Positions 16,521 through 25,154 of a stretch of 64,000 nucleotides of DNA are shown here, in pieces. The stretch's first letter is position 1, and every line of letters begins with the position of its first letter. Position numbers and translations under genes: made by a program. The notes beneath the pieces were generated by a model, which had not been told where the DNA came from, did no database searches, and worked only from the letters and a program-made list of their open reading frames with translations. The DNA is from Pseudoalteromonas flavipulchra NCIMB 2033 = ATCC BAA-314 (GTDB lineage Bacteria > Pseudomonadota > Gammaproteobacteria > Enterobacterales > Alteromonadaceae). Where the stretch lies: the NCBI GenBank assembly GCA_000814665.1, contig JWIH01000016.1, forward strand, positions 297,409 through 361,408, read 5' to 3'.

Positions 16521-17556
16521 TAAAATCGCTATTCCTGTTCTTGCTATTTTTTGCCTATTATTGATGGTCGTATGGCTTGCAGGTGGATTCCAAAATAAGC
16601 TAGCTCCGGGCAGTAAGTCCGAACTTCCCGCCTATCAAGGCGCACGTTATACCGTGCAAAAGTCGCTGATTGCGATGATTGAACAAGTGCCCGCGAGTGT
16701 GGTCGCAAAAGAAAATACGTTAGTGTCCAGTCGGTTATTGGCGGAGCTTAAAACGCTTAACGTCAGAGCCGGTGATAAAGTCACTGCGGGACAGCTGATA
16801 GCAACACTCGATGATGCCGAGCTTAAAGCAGAGCTGCAAAGAGTGGCGGCGCAGCAAGCAGCGAATTCAGCCAAGCTAGCGCAAGCGACTAAGCAGCTAG
16901 TACGCAATAAATCTCTTAATGAAAAAGGGCTTATCGCGATTAACCAAGTGGATGAGTGGCAAGCCACAGTGAACGAGTTACAAGCGCAAGATAAGGCATT
17001 GCAAGAGGCGTATCGCAGTGCAGAAGTCGCGCTGGGTTACACGCAAATCACAGCCCCTATTTCGGGTAAAGTGGTAGCGCGCTTACAAGAGCCGGGCAGC
17101 ATGGTTAGCCCCGGTGGCGCCATTATTTCGCTATTCAATCCGTTACAATTGCAGATTGAAGCGCCAATTCGCGAGAGCCAAGTTAAGCATATTCAGTTAG
17201 GAAGCGAGATTAAGGTGCGCATACCTGCGCTAGACATAAGCCAAACCTCGCGTGTGTCGGAAATGGTGCCAATTGCCGACAGCCAAGCGCGCAGCTTTAT
17301 TATTAAATTGGATATGCCTTTGCTGCAAAATGTGGTGCCTGGCATGTACGCGCTGGTTGAGCTTGTGCTTGGCGAGCAGGCGATTATCCAAATTCCAACG
17401 AATATGATCAGCAAGTATGGTCAATTGGCGATGGTTGAAGTAATAGAAAGTGGCCAGCTTCACAAGCGCTACCTCAGGTTGGGCGAAGAGACAGGTAATA
17501 AAACGATTGTTATTAGTGGCCTAAACGAAGGCGATCAGCTAGCTGTGCAGCGATAG
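16510..17556 (+). CDS. RND efflux periplasmic adaptor (membrane fusion protein)
   Basis: A 348-residue adaptor. It has an N-terminal hydrophobic anchor (about 7-27), lipoyl half-motifs (VRAGDKVTAGQLIATLDDAELKAEL and ITAPISGKVVARLQEPGSMVSPGG) flanking an alpha-helical hairpin rich in Ala/Gln/Glu (about 95-165), and then a beta-barrel and membrane-proximal domain. It links the inner-membrane pump encoded just upstream to an outer-membrane channel. Its start lies inside the pump gene. Confidence 0.92.
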   Translation: MSRNKIAIPVLAIFCLLLMVVWLAGGFQNKLAPGSKSELPAYQGARYTVQKSLIAMIEQVPASVVAKENTLVSSRLLAELKTLNVRAGDKVTAGQLIATLDDAELKAELQRVAAQQAANSAKLAQATKQLVRNKSLNEKGLIAINQVDEWQATVNELQAQDKALQEAYRSAEVALGYTQITAPISGKVVARLQEPGSMVSPGGAIISLFNPLQLQIEAPIRESQVKHIQLGSEIKVRIPALDISQTSRVSEMVPIADSQARSFIIKLDMPLLQNVVPGMYALVELVLGEQAIIQIPTNMISKYGQLAMVEVIESGQLHKRYLRLGEETGNKTIVISGLNEGDQLAVQR

Positions 17557-17573
17557 TTAGCTGATCCAAACTT

Positions 17574-18251
17574 TTAAATAAACGAAGCGATTTCGGCGAG
17601 TGATTTTTTCACTGTTGCGTGCTCTGGAATAGTTGCATCATCACTTGGATAACCCGCAATCAATAACATATAAGGACGTTCGTTATCTTTATCTCTACCG
17701 CACAACTCGCTTAAAAAGCTCATAGGTTTAGGTGTATGGGTCAGTGTGGCTAGTCCTGCATTATGCAGGGCTTGGATAAGAAACCCAGTAGCTATCCCAA
17801 CCGATTCATGGACATAGTAGTTGGTATTTTTGTCTTCTGCATGGATCCCACCTTTTTTCTGACTAAAAATAGCGATAAGCCAAGGTGCATGTTCTAAGTA
17901 GGGTTTTTGTGCATCTGTGCCCAAAGGTTTTAACGCGTCCAACCACTCATCTCCGGCACGGCCTTGGTAAAACGAGCGCTCGAGATCCTCGGCTGCAGCT
18001 CGGATCTGTTTTTTCTTTTCTGCGCTGCCAATCGCCACGAAATGCCATGGTTGATGATTTGCACCACTGGGGGCTGTGCCCGCTGCTTTGATACAGGTTT
18101 CTATGATTTCTTGCGGTACTGGGCGGTCGCTAAAAGCACGGATGCTATGACGTCTCTTACTGTTTTCCAAGAATGCTTCCGCGCGACTTAGCATTTCTTC
18201 GTGAGGGTATTCAATAAAATCCGTCAGTGGGTGGTTGGCGTGATCTTGCAT
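17574..18251 (-). CDS. Nitroreductase-fold flavoenzyme of the iodotyrosine deiodinase type
   Basis: A 225-residue FMN protein. [14 protein letters not shown] binds FMN phosphate, then [15 protein letters not shown], then [20 protein letters not shown] and [10 protein letters not shown]. These blocks match the iodotyrosine deiodinase (IYD) branch of the nitroreductase superfamily closely. The lid residues that IYD uses to chelate the zwitterion of halotyrosine are all present with the right spacing: Glu91, Tyr95 and Lys116 (E-x3-Y-x20-K). Bacterial IYD homologues reductively remove iodide or bromide from halotyrosines. The start at 18251 follows AAGGA; upstream in-frame codons lack one. A 19-bp palindrome lies just upstream. 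Activity is predicted, not shown. Confidence 0.85.
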   Translation of the reverse strand: MQDHANHPLTDFIEYPHEEMLSRAEAFLENSKRRHSIRAFSDRPVPQEIIETCIKAAGTAPSGANHQPWHFVAIGSAEKKKQIRAAAEDLERSFYQGRAGDEWLDALKPLGTDAQKPYLEHAPWLIAIFSQKKGGIHAEDKNTNYYVHESVGIATGFLIQALHNAGLATLTHTPKPMSFLSELCGRDKDNERPYMLLIAGYPSDDATIPEHATVKKSLAEIASFI

Positions 18252-18275
18252 GTTAGTTTTCCTTGGGTTTTGTAA

Positions 18276-18294
18276 ACTAAGAACGTTTCTTAGT
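18276..18294. promoter_or_regulatory. Palindrome upstream of the IYD-like gene, possible operator
   Basis: ACTAAGAA-CGT-TTCTTAGT, a perfect 8-bp inverted repeat with a 3-bp centre, 25 bp upstream of the start codon at 18251. No regulator gene is adjacent. Confidence 0.6.
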
Positions 18295-18338
18295 GTTTCA
18301 GTGTTTACTTTTATTTGCAATTGATATGTTTATGTTAA

Positions 18339-18367
18339 TTGTCACTAACCTAGGTAAATGTTATAAA
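18339..18367 (+). promoter_or_regulatory. Sigma-70-type promoter for the ABC/M1 operon
   Basis: -35 TTGTCA (18339-18344), 17-bp spacer, -10 TATAAA (18362-18367), about 36 bp before the ATP-binding gene start, which has AAGGA as ribosome site. Confidence 0.7.
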
Positions 18368-18402
18368 AAGGACAATAATAAAAATCCGAAAAGGAAATAA
18401 AA

Positions 18403-19284
18403 ATGCTCGAAATATCAGGACTTTCAAAAACCTATGATAATGGTGTTCATGCTTTGAGAGGTGTAAACCTGACTATTCCAAAGGGAATGTTTGGGTTACT
18501 TGGACCCAATGGCGCTGGAAAATCATCGTTGATGCGCACGATTGCTACATTACAGTCGGCGGATGCTGGCACCATACAGTTCGACGGTGTGAATGTCTTA
18601 AAAGAGCCCAAGGCACTCCGCGCACGTCTAGGCTATCTGCCGCAAGATTTTGGTGTTTACCAACGCGTTAGTGCGTATGATTTATTGGATCATATGGCAA
18701 TCCTAAAAGGGTTAAATAATAAAAAAGAGCGTAAAGAAGCCGTTGACGGATTGCTCGCACAAACTAACTTATATGATCACCGTAAAAATGCGGTAAGTGG
18801 ATTTTCCGGAGGTATGCGTCAACGCTTTGGTATTGCACAGGCACTACTTGGCGACCCTGATTTACTCATTGTGGATGAACCGACAGCGGGATTAGACCCA
18901 GAAGAACGTAATCGTTTCCACAACCTACTCGTTGGCTTAGGTGAGAGTAAAGTAGTTATCTTATCGACGCATATCGTGGAGGATGTATCTGAGCTATGCC
19001 CGAATATGGCCGTACTGGCGAGCGGACAAATTTTACTTGAAGGTAATCCAATTGCGCTCACTGAGCAGCTACAGGGGAAAATCTGGCGTAAGTCGGTCAC
19101 ACTTGCGGAAGCGAAAGAAGTAGAGCAAAACTTACCGGTTATTTCTAAACGCTTATTCGCGGGACAGACCTTACTTAACGTATTTGCAGATCAAGCACCT
19201 GAAGGTTTTGAAGCGGTACCTGCCGATTTAGAGGACGTCTATTTTTCTACTCTGCATACTCATCGAAATAATCAAGCAGCGTAA
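18403..19284 (+). CDS. ABC transporter ATP-binding protein
   Basis: A 293-residue ATPase. Walker A is GPNGAGKSS (about 37-45), the Q-loop is in YLPQDFGVY, the signature is FSGGMRQRFGIAQALL, Walker B is LLIVDEPTAGLDP, and the switch His is in STHIVEDV. The C-terminal 80 residues form the accessory domain found in exporters of the CcmA/NatA type. It is followed 12 bp later by a permease fused to an M1 peptidase, so it powers that transporter. Confidence 0.93.
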   Translation: MLEISGLSKTYDNGVHALRGVNLTIPKGMFGLLGPNGAGKSSLMRTIATLQSADAGTIQFDGVNVLKEPKALRARLGYLPQDFGVYQRVSAYDLLDHMAILKGLNNKKERKEAVDGLLAQTNLYDHRKNAVSGFSGGMRQRFGIAQALLGDPDLLIVDEPTAGLDPEERNRFHNLLVGLGESKVVILSTHIVEDVSELCPNMAVLASGQILLEGNPIALTEQLQGKIWRKSVTLAEAKEVEQNLPVISKRLFAGQTLLNVFADQAPEGFEAVPADLEDVYFSTLHTHRNNQAA

Positions 19285-19295
19285 GGAGTGGGCAG

Positions 19296-22200
19296 ATGCT
19301 ATTTAAAATGATGCGTTTTGAGCTGCGGTATTTTGTCCGTCAGCCTTCCTTTTATGTGACTTCTCTGATTCTATTTTTGCTCACCTTTTTTGCCTCAGTT
19401 TCGGACTCGGTACAGATTGGTGGTGGCAGTAACGTCAATGTAAACTCGCCCTTTGCCATCTTACAAACCGTTGCCATCATGACCATTTTTTCCATCTTTT
19501 TGGTGGTTAACTTTGTTGGTAGTGCGGTGATAAGAGACGACCAAAGTAAGTTTAGTGAGCTTATTTTGAGTAAGCCTTTGCACTTAGCGCAATATCGATT
19601 GGGTCGATTTTTCGGAGCATATCTTGTCACCTTGTTAGTATTTTCAATGTGTTTAGTGGGGATCTGGGTAGGTTCTGGTATCGGCGGGTTAGTCGGTTGG
19701 CTGGATACCGAACTGATCGGGCCTAATAAACTCAGCTATTACCTAACGCCACTATTTTTCATTGCTGCCCCGTCACTGTTTTTTATGGCGAGCTTATTTG
19801 CACTAGTGGCGCAAAAATTCAGAACCATGATAGCAATGTACTTGGTTGCTGTAGGTTTGTTTGTGACTTATCTTGTGGCAAATAGTATTTTTTCAGATAT
19901 TGAATACCGTACTATTGCTGCGTATGTAGACATGTTTGGCCTATCAGCTATTTCGGCGCAATCAGAATATTGGACCATTGCAGATCGCAATACGTCAGTC
20001 ATAAGCCTGGTTGATGAACTGCTCTATAACCGCTTAATTTGGATGTCAGTTGCATTGCTTAGTTTAGGTGCTTTAGCCTTAAATACTTCTCATTATTTAC
20101 CGCAAAAACAAAAAACCAAGAGTAAAGCCAAAGAAGATGGTAGCCAGGCGTCGGCATTGCTGAATCGTTTTGATTTTAAAGCGAGCGTAGGTAGTAGTTG
20201 GGTGCACTTTTGCACCAGAACCACTTTTGAAGTAAAGCAAGTGCTTAAAAGCTATCCATTCTTAGTGTTATTAATTTTGGCGGTGGCAACCTTAATACCT
20301 GCATTGGTTGGCTCATTTAATTGGTATGGCACAGAAGTATGGCCAGTGACCTTTAGAATGGTGGAGCTTATCCACGGCAGCTTCTGGCAATTGTTGGTCA
20401 TTGTGTTGGTGTATTACAGCGCTGAACTGGTATGGCATGACCGTGATTCGCGAATGGGAGATATTGTTGACTCTTATCCTGTTGCAAACTGGGTATTTTG
20501 GGGCTCTAAATATATCGCTCTAGTTGCGGTGATGACGCTGCTATGTGTATTTGGTAGCTTAATAACCATTAGCTATCAATTATTGTCAGGTGTGACACAG
20601 ATAGATCTCGCCCAGTATATTGTGCGCTTGGGATATTTATATGTGTTAGGTTTTGCCTTCCAAACCACCTTAGCATTTTTGATACAGGTGATGAGTCCAA
20701 GCAAATATATGGGTATGGGAATATATGTCGTTTACTTCATTATTTCGATAGTCCTGAGCAACTTTGGCTTTGAGCACAATATGTACCACTTAGGCGAAAC
20801 TTCCTCAGTGCCGTACTCAGATATTAATGGTTATGGTCATTTCCTTAGTGCGGCACATTGGTACAATTTGTACTGGTTTGGTTTTAGCATGATGTTAGCG
20901 ACACTAAGCTATGCACTTTGGCCTCGTGGTGCGGGGCAAACGCTGAAAGCACGCATTGCACTGATGGGCTATCAGTTAGGTAATGCAGGTAAAGCATTAT
21001 TGGCTTGTGGTGCTTTAATATTCGTGGGTAGTGGCAGCTACATTTACTACAACACGCAAGTGGTCAATGAGTTTATTACGCAAGATGAAGCTGAAGATAT
21101 CGCAGAGCAATATGAGCAACAATTTGCCCAGTATCGAGATGACCCTGTACCAGTCACGTTAGATGTACAGCTCAATGCTGAGATATTTCCAAAGACACGT
21201 CGTATTGAAGCGCAGGTAAAGCTGTTGGTTGAAAACCGCTCAGATAAAGAGATTACTCGCTTCTTGGTCAATAAACCTGATCATACAGTAGAGTGGCAAG
21301 TTGAAATGGCTGGCGCTACGCTTGGTGAAGAGGATAAAACCTTTAAGCATGCTTGGCTTGAGCTTTCACAATCAATGACACCGGGTGAGCAGCGTGAAAT
21401 TACGATGTCAGTTGTACGGCAAACGCTTGGCTTTGTAGATAGAGGCAATGATGAAACTTTGGTGAACAATGGTACCTTCATCGATAACACGACGTTGTTC
21501 CCGACATTTGGTTATAGCATCTATAAACAAATTCAAGACAAAAGTGAGCGTCGTCAGCGCGGCCTTGAACCACTAAAGCGTGGTAATAAGATTGAAGAAA
21601 CACACTATCATCATGAGCCATTGTTTGCGGAAAATTTTGTCACATTCGCCGCAACGGTGACGACGGATGAATCGCAAGTTGCGATGGTGCCGGGTTATTT
21701 GCAATCAAAACACAGCAAAGATGGCCGCACGACCTATGTCTATGAAATGGATGCGCCAATGCTGCACTTCTATAACATCTTGTCGATGGATCTTGAGGTG
21801 AAACGAGAAGAGTACAAAGGCATTGCGCTCGAGGTTTACTACCATAAAGACCATGCTTGGAACGTAGACACTATGTTGCAGTCGACTAAAGACTCTATTG
21901 ATTATTTCACTCGAGAGTTTGGGCCTTACCAACATAAGCAAATGCGTATTATTGAGTTTCCTCGTTACCGAGACTTTGCGCAAAGTTTTGCCAATACAGT
22001 GCCGTACTCGGAAAATATTGGCTTTTTGACGGACACCCGTAACGCTGACAATATCAATGTACCTTACTATGTGACGTCACATGAGCTGGCACACCAGTGG
22101 TGGGCGCATCAGGTGATTGGTGCTAATGTGGAGGGGTCAAATATCCTGTCGGAAATGTTGTCGCAATATTCTGCCATTATGGTGATGAAAGAAAAGTACG

Positions 22201-22865
22201 GCGAGCATAATCTCCGTAAATTCTTGAAGTATGAACTCGACACCTATTTAAGTGGACGAGGTTCTGATCCGTATGAAGAGCGGGCGTTATCCAGAACAAT
22301 CGGTCAGCAATATATTCACTACAATAAAGGCTCTGTCGTGATGTTAGCGCTGCACGATTTACTTGGAGAAACGCGACTCAATAGCGCATTAAGAAGCTTC
22401 TTAAATGACTATCGTTTTAGAACAGATATCTACCCAACGACACTCGACTTTTTGACTTACTTAAAAGCGGGGGCTTCAGAGCAAGAACAAGTATTTATCG
22501 AAGATCAGTTCAATGCGATTACGTTGTATGAGCTTAAGCTTGCGGGTGTTGAAGTGCAAGAAGCGACGCAAGCGGGAGAGCTACATACGGTGACCTTAAC
22601 GGTTGAGGCGGCGAAAAAGCATGCAGATGGTGAAGGTAACGAAGAAGAAATCCCGCTTAATCAAGAGATTGATATAGCTTTATTCTCTGCTGATCCTAAC
22701 AACATTCAAAGTGACGAAACGCTGTTATATCTACAAAAGCACGCGATCACATCGGGTGAAAATAAGATTGAGTTGAAAGTAACAGAGTTACCGAAATTTG
22801 CGGGAGTTGATCCGTTTGTAAAACTGATTGATAAGAAAACCGCCGATAACATCAAGTCACTCTAA
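19296..22865 (+). CDS. ABC-2-type permease fused to an M1 aminopeptidase domain
   Basis: An 1189-residue fusion. Two ABC-2 permease-like membrane blocks of several helices each (about 15-270 and 325-595) are followed by a large periplasmic-side region (about 615 onward) containing a gluzincin M1 peptidase domain. The zinc motif is HELAHQWWAH from His929, with the third ligand probably the Glu of LSEMLSQYS. That Glu is 20 residues after the second His, one more than usual. The preceding YSENIGF corresponds to the GxMEN exopeptidase motif with the Glu-Asn kept. Fusions of this kind occur in Alteromonadales and Xanthomonadales beside an ABC ATPase; their substrate is unknown. AAGGAG precedes the start. 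Confidence 0.88.
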   Translation: MLFKMMRFELRYFVRQPSFYVTSLILFLLTFFASVSDSVQIGGGSNVNVNSPFAILQTVAIMTIFSIFLVVNFVGSAVIRDDQSKFSELILSKPLHLAQYRLGRFFGAYLVTLLVFSMCLVGIWVGSGIGGLVGWLDTELIGPNKLSYYLTPLFFIAAPSLFFMASLFALVAQKFRTMIAMYLVAVGLFVTYLVANSIFSDIEYRTIAAYVDMFGLSAISAQSEYWTIADRNTSVISLVDELLYNRLIWMSVALLSLGALALNTSHYLPQKQKTKSKAKEDGSQASALLNRFDFKASVGSSWVHFCTRTTFEVKQVLKSYPFLVLLILAVATLIPALVGSFNWYGTEVWPVTFRMVELIHGSFWQLLVIVLVYYSAELVWHDRDSRMGDIVDSYPVANWVFWGSKYIALVAVMTLLCVFGSLITISYQLLSGVTQIDLAQYIVRLGYLYVLGFAFQTTLAFLIQVMSPSKYMGMGIYVVYFIISIVLSNFGFEHNMYHLGETSSVPYSDINGYGHFLSAAHWYNLYWFGFSMMLATLSYALWPRGAGQTLKARIALMGYQLGNAGKALLACGALIFVGSGSYIYYNTQVVNEFITQDEAEDIAEQYEQQFAQYRDDPVPVTLDVQLNAEIFPKTRRIEAQVKLLVENRSDKEITRFLVNKPDHTVEWQVEMAGATLGEEDKTFKHAWLELSQSMTPGEQREITMSVVRQTLGFVDRGNDETLVNNGTFIDNTTLFPTFGYSIYKQIQDKSERRQRGLEPLKRGNKIEETHYHHEPLFAENFVTFAATVTTDESQVAMVPGYLQSKHSKDGRTTYVYEMDAPMLHFYNILSMDLEVKREEYKGIALEVYYHKDHAWNVDTMLQSTKDSIDYFTREFGPYQHKQMRIIEFPRYRDFAQSFANTVPYSENIGFLTDTRNADNINVPYYVTSHELAHQWWAHQVIGANVEGSNILSEMLSQYSAIMVMKEKYGEHNLRKFLKYELDTYLSGRGSDPYEERALSRTIGQQYIHYNKGSVVMLALHDLLGETRLNSALRSFLNDYRFRTDIYPTTLDFLTYLKAGASEQEQVFIEDQFNAITLYELKLAGVEVQEATQAGELHTVTLTVEAAKKHADGEGNEEEIPLNQEIDIALFSADPNNIQSDETLLYLQKHAITSGENKIELKVTELPKFAGVDPFVKLIDKKTADNIKSL

Positions 22866-22881
22866 TCTATACATGGTAGGA

Positions 22882-22913
22882 GAGGGCTTTTTCGAAAGCC
22901 CTCATTTGTTTTT
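22882..22913 (+). terminator. Terminator or attenuator between the two ABC units
   Basis: 9-bp stem GAGGGCTTT-TTCG-AAAGCCCTC (22882-22903) with a stable tetraloop, followed by ATTTGTTTTT. The next gene begins 12 bp further on, so partial read-through may couple the units. Confidence 0.85.
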
Positions 22914-22924
22914 AAAGGAAAGTT

Positions 22925-23881
22925 ATGCCAGATTTATTGCAAGTAACAGGGGTGTCGAAGCAATATGTTTCGGTAAAAGCAGTAGACAATCTAAGTTTTA
23001 GCGTTAAACAAGGTGAGATCTTTGCATTACTGGGCCCCAATGGTGCGGGTAAATCATCCCTTGTGAGAATGTTGGTTGGATTTACCTATCCAGATAGCGG
23101 CACAATCGCTGTGAATATTGATGGGCAAGCATATCAATCAATTCCCCATCAAAGTTTAGGTTATCTCCCTGAAGATCGAGGGCTGTACGCTGAAAAAACC
23201 GTGCAGCAGAATTTGCTCTATTTTGCCAAGCTACGCGGTGTTGAGAAAAACGCAGCGCTAGCACAGATTGAGTCTTGGCTAACGCAGTTTGACTTAAGTG
23301 ATAGAGCGAATGAGCGGTTGAAATCGTTGTCAAAAGGCAATCAGCAAAAAGTACAGTTAATATCGGCAGTATTGCACAAACCCAAGGTTGTATTACTTGA
23401 TGAGCCTTTCTCTGGTCTTGATCCCATCAACCAAGAAAAGGTGGTGGTGTTTTTAGAAGCGTTAAAAGCACAAGGCATGACCGTTATTTTAAGCGCACAT
23501 CAAATGGCGATGGTAGAAAAGCTGGCCGATAGAATGCTGTTAATGAATCACGGGCAAGCTGTGCTTTATGGCACATTAGCCGAAATAAAACAGGACGTTG
23601 GTGTTGGCATCGATATCACAGTGAGCTTCAGTGAGGCAACGAACTACGCAGCGCTCAATTTAGGTAACTACAAGGTTGCGTGTACTCAATTAAGTCAGAG
23701 TAAAATTAAGTTTGAGTTGAGTGACTCCTCAGAGCTTAATTTGCTGCTCGCCGATTTGTCTAAATCAACGACTTTGCAAGGAATAGAAACCAAAACGATG
23801 GACTTGCATCAACTCTATCTTAAAGCAATCGAGTCTCATCAAGGCAAAGTGCAATCTCAGGAGAATGCCCATGTCTCATAA
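22925..23881 (+). CDS. ABC transporter ATP-binding protein, NatA type
   Basis: A 318-residue ATPase. Walker A is GPNGAGKSS, the signature is the NatA-style LSKGNQQKVQL in place of LSGG, Walker B is VVLLDEPFSGLDP, and the switch is SAHQMAMVE. The C-terminal accessory domain is about 85 residues. Its last 11 bp overlap the start of the permease gene. It is a second, distinct exporter ATPase, not a duplicate of the one at 18403. AAAGGAAAG precedes the start. Confidence 0.92.
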   Translation: MPDLLQVTGVSKQYVSVKAVDNLSFSVKQGEIFALLGPNGAGKSSLVRMLVGFTYPDSGTIAVNIDGQAYQSIPHQSLGYLPEDRGLYAEKTVQQNLLYFAKLRGVEKNAALAQIESWLTQFDLSDRANERLKSLSKGNQQKVQLISAVLHKPKVVLLDEPFSGLDPINQEKVVVFLEALKAQGMTVILSAHQMAMVEKLADRMLLMNHGQAVLYGTLAEIKQDVGVGIDITVSFSEATNYAALNLGNYKVACTQLSQSKIKFELSDSSELNLLLADLSKSTTLQGIETKTMDLHQLYLKAIESHQGKVQSQENAHVS

Positions 23882-25067
23882 GCTGCAACAGATACTGCAA
23901 GTGACCAAATGGGAGTTTATGTACTTTTTTAAACTCAAGCAGGAGTTGATCGGTAAAGCAATTATGCTGGCGATAGGTTTGCTTATCTATTTTTGGCAAA
24001 GCACTTCGTTTTTTGAACCTGAGCAATATGTTATCGCAACACCATCCGCCATGAACTTAACTCAGCTACCAGAGCCTTTGCTTCTAAAGCGAGTTGATGC
24101 TTCAAAAGCTGAACTTCTGACTCAGTTAGAACAAGAGGAAATTGACGGTATTTTGATACTTCAAGCCCAAGCGGGTGAGGCGTTACAGTTTGAACTGATT
24201 ACCACAGGTAAAATGTCTTGGCAGAATGAAGTTGAGGTAGCGCTTACGCAGTTTTACAGCAACGAACTCGCACAGAGCTTTAATTTATCTGCGGCTCAGC
24301 TTGCCTTGTTACAGCAACCTGTGAGCGTTTCCAATCAATACACAAAGGATGCGGTTAAGGAGACGCACAACCAGTCTTCGATGACCGCATTTGGCGTGAT
24401 GCTATTGATGCTCATCGGTATTTTTACGTCATTTGGACAGATCTTCGTGTCTATCACCGGAGAAAAGCAGCAGCGTGTTACCGAGCAATTATATTCTTGT
24501 ATGAGTGCGCAAACTTGGATTGACGGCAAAATATTTGGTCAAATGCTCCATTGTCTAAAGGCTATGTTAAGTACGTTATTTTCATTTTTGTTGGCGATGG
24601 CTTTTATACAAGTCGTTGTAAAAAACGAAGCCTTGGACTTTACGATGATAGACTTTGCAATGTTGCCTTGGTTTACCCTGTTTGCGATAGTAGGTCTTTA
24701 TATGGCAACAGCCTTTATGGCAGCAATAGCCGCAGCTATTGACGATCCTAACCATAGTGGCAAGACAGGATTTATGATGATCCCTATATTGCCAATTGTT
24801 ATCGCGTTTATGATTGTTGATAGTCCAAGCAGCCTTGCAGTGGATATTTTGAGTCTTTTCCCGCTTACCGCATTTGTGGTGATGCCAGTAAAAATGGCGT
24901 TAATTGAAGTACCCATTTGGCAAGTGTTATGTGCGTTGGTCAGCGCATTACTTGGCTGCTACCTTATCCGTGTTGCTGCGGGACGATTGTTTAAAGCGGG
25001 TATGGTGATGTATGGCAAGGAACCCTCAATTAAGGATATGGTGCGCTGGGTCTGTAAACCGGAATAA
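23871..25067 (+). CDS. ABC-2-type permease, NatB-like
   Basis: A 398-residue membrane protein. A first membrane segment at about 25-42 is followed by a soluble loop of about 130 residues, then five or more segments from about 165 to 375 (GVMLLMLIGIFTSFGQIFVS onward). This matches the NatB/ABC-2 layout. Start choice: CAGGAG at 23857-23862 is 8 bases from ATG 23871 but only 2 from ATG 23865, so 23871 is preferred. It partners the ATPase encoded just upstream. The substrate is unknown; NatAB-type systems export ions, drugs or peptides. Confidence 0.85.
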   Translation: MSHKLQQILQVTKWEFMYFFKLKQELIGKAIMLAIGLLIYFWQSTSFFEPEQYVIATPSAMNLTQLPEPLLLKRVDASKAELLTQLEQEEIDGILILQAQAGEALQFELITTGKMSWQNEVEVALTQFYSNELAQSFNLSAAQLALLQQPVSVSNQYTKDAVKETHNQSSMTAFGVMLLMLIGIFTSFGQIFVSITGEKQQRVTEQLYSCMSAQTWIDGKIFGQMLHCLKAMLSTLFSFLLAMAFIQVVVKNEALDFTMIDFAMLPWFTLFAIVGLYMATAFMAAIAAAIDDPNHSGKTGFMMIPILPIVIAFMIVDSPSSLAVDILSLFPLTAFVVMPVKMALIEVPIWQVLCALVSALLGCYLIRVAAGRLFKAGMVMYGKEPSIKDMVRWVCKPE

Positions 25068-25103
25068 TACCGTTTATATGATAACTTGCTAGCACAACGC
25101 TTT

Positions 25104-25125
25104 GGTTATGGTACGCTCCATAACC
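25104..25125. other. Inverted repeat upstream of the FAH gene
   Basis: Perfect 8-bp inverted repeat GGTTATGG-TACGCT-CCATAACC in the 87-bp gap after the permease gene. No T-tract follows, so an operator fits better than a terminator. Confidence 0.55.
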
Positions 25126-25154
25126 GAAGCTTATGGCAGTACAGAGAGGGTGAA

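Noticed and set aside
16510-23881. Near-identical 11-bp gene overlaps (ATGTCTCGTAA at 16510 and ATGTCTCATAA at 23871)
   Set aside because: Both code HVS-stop and M-S starts, but the genes are unrelated; taken as coincidence.
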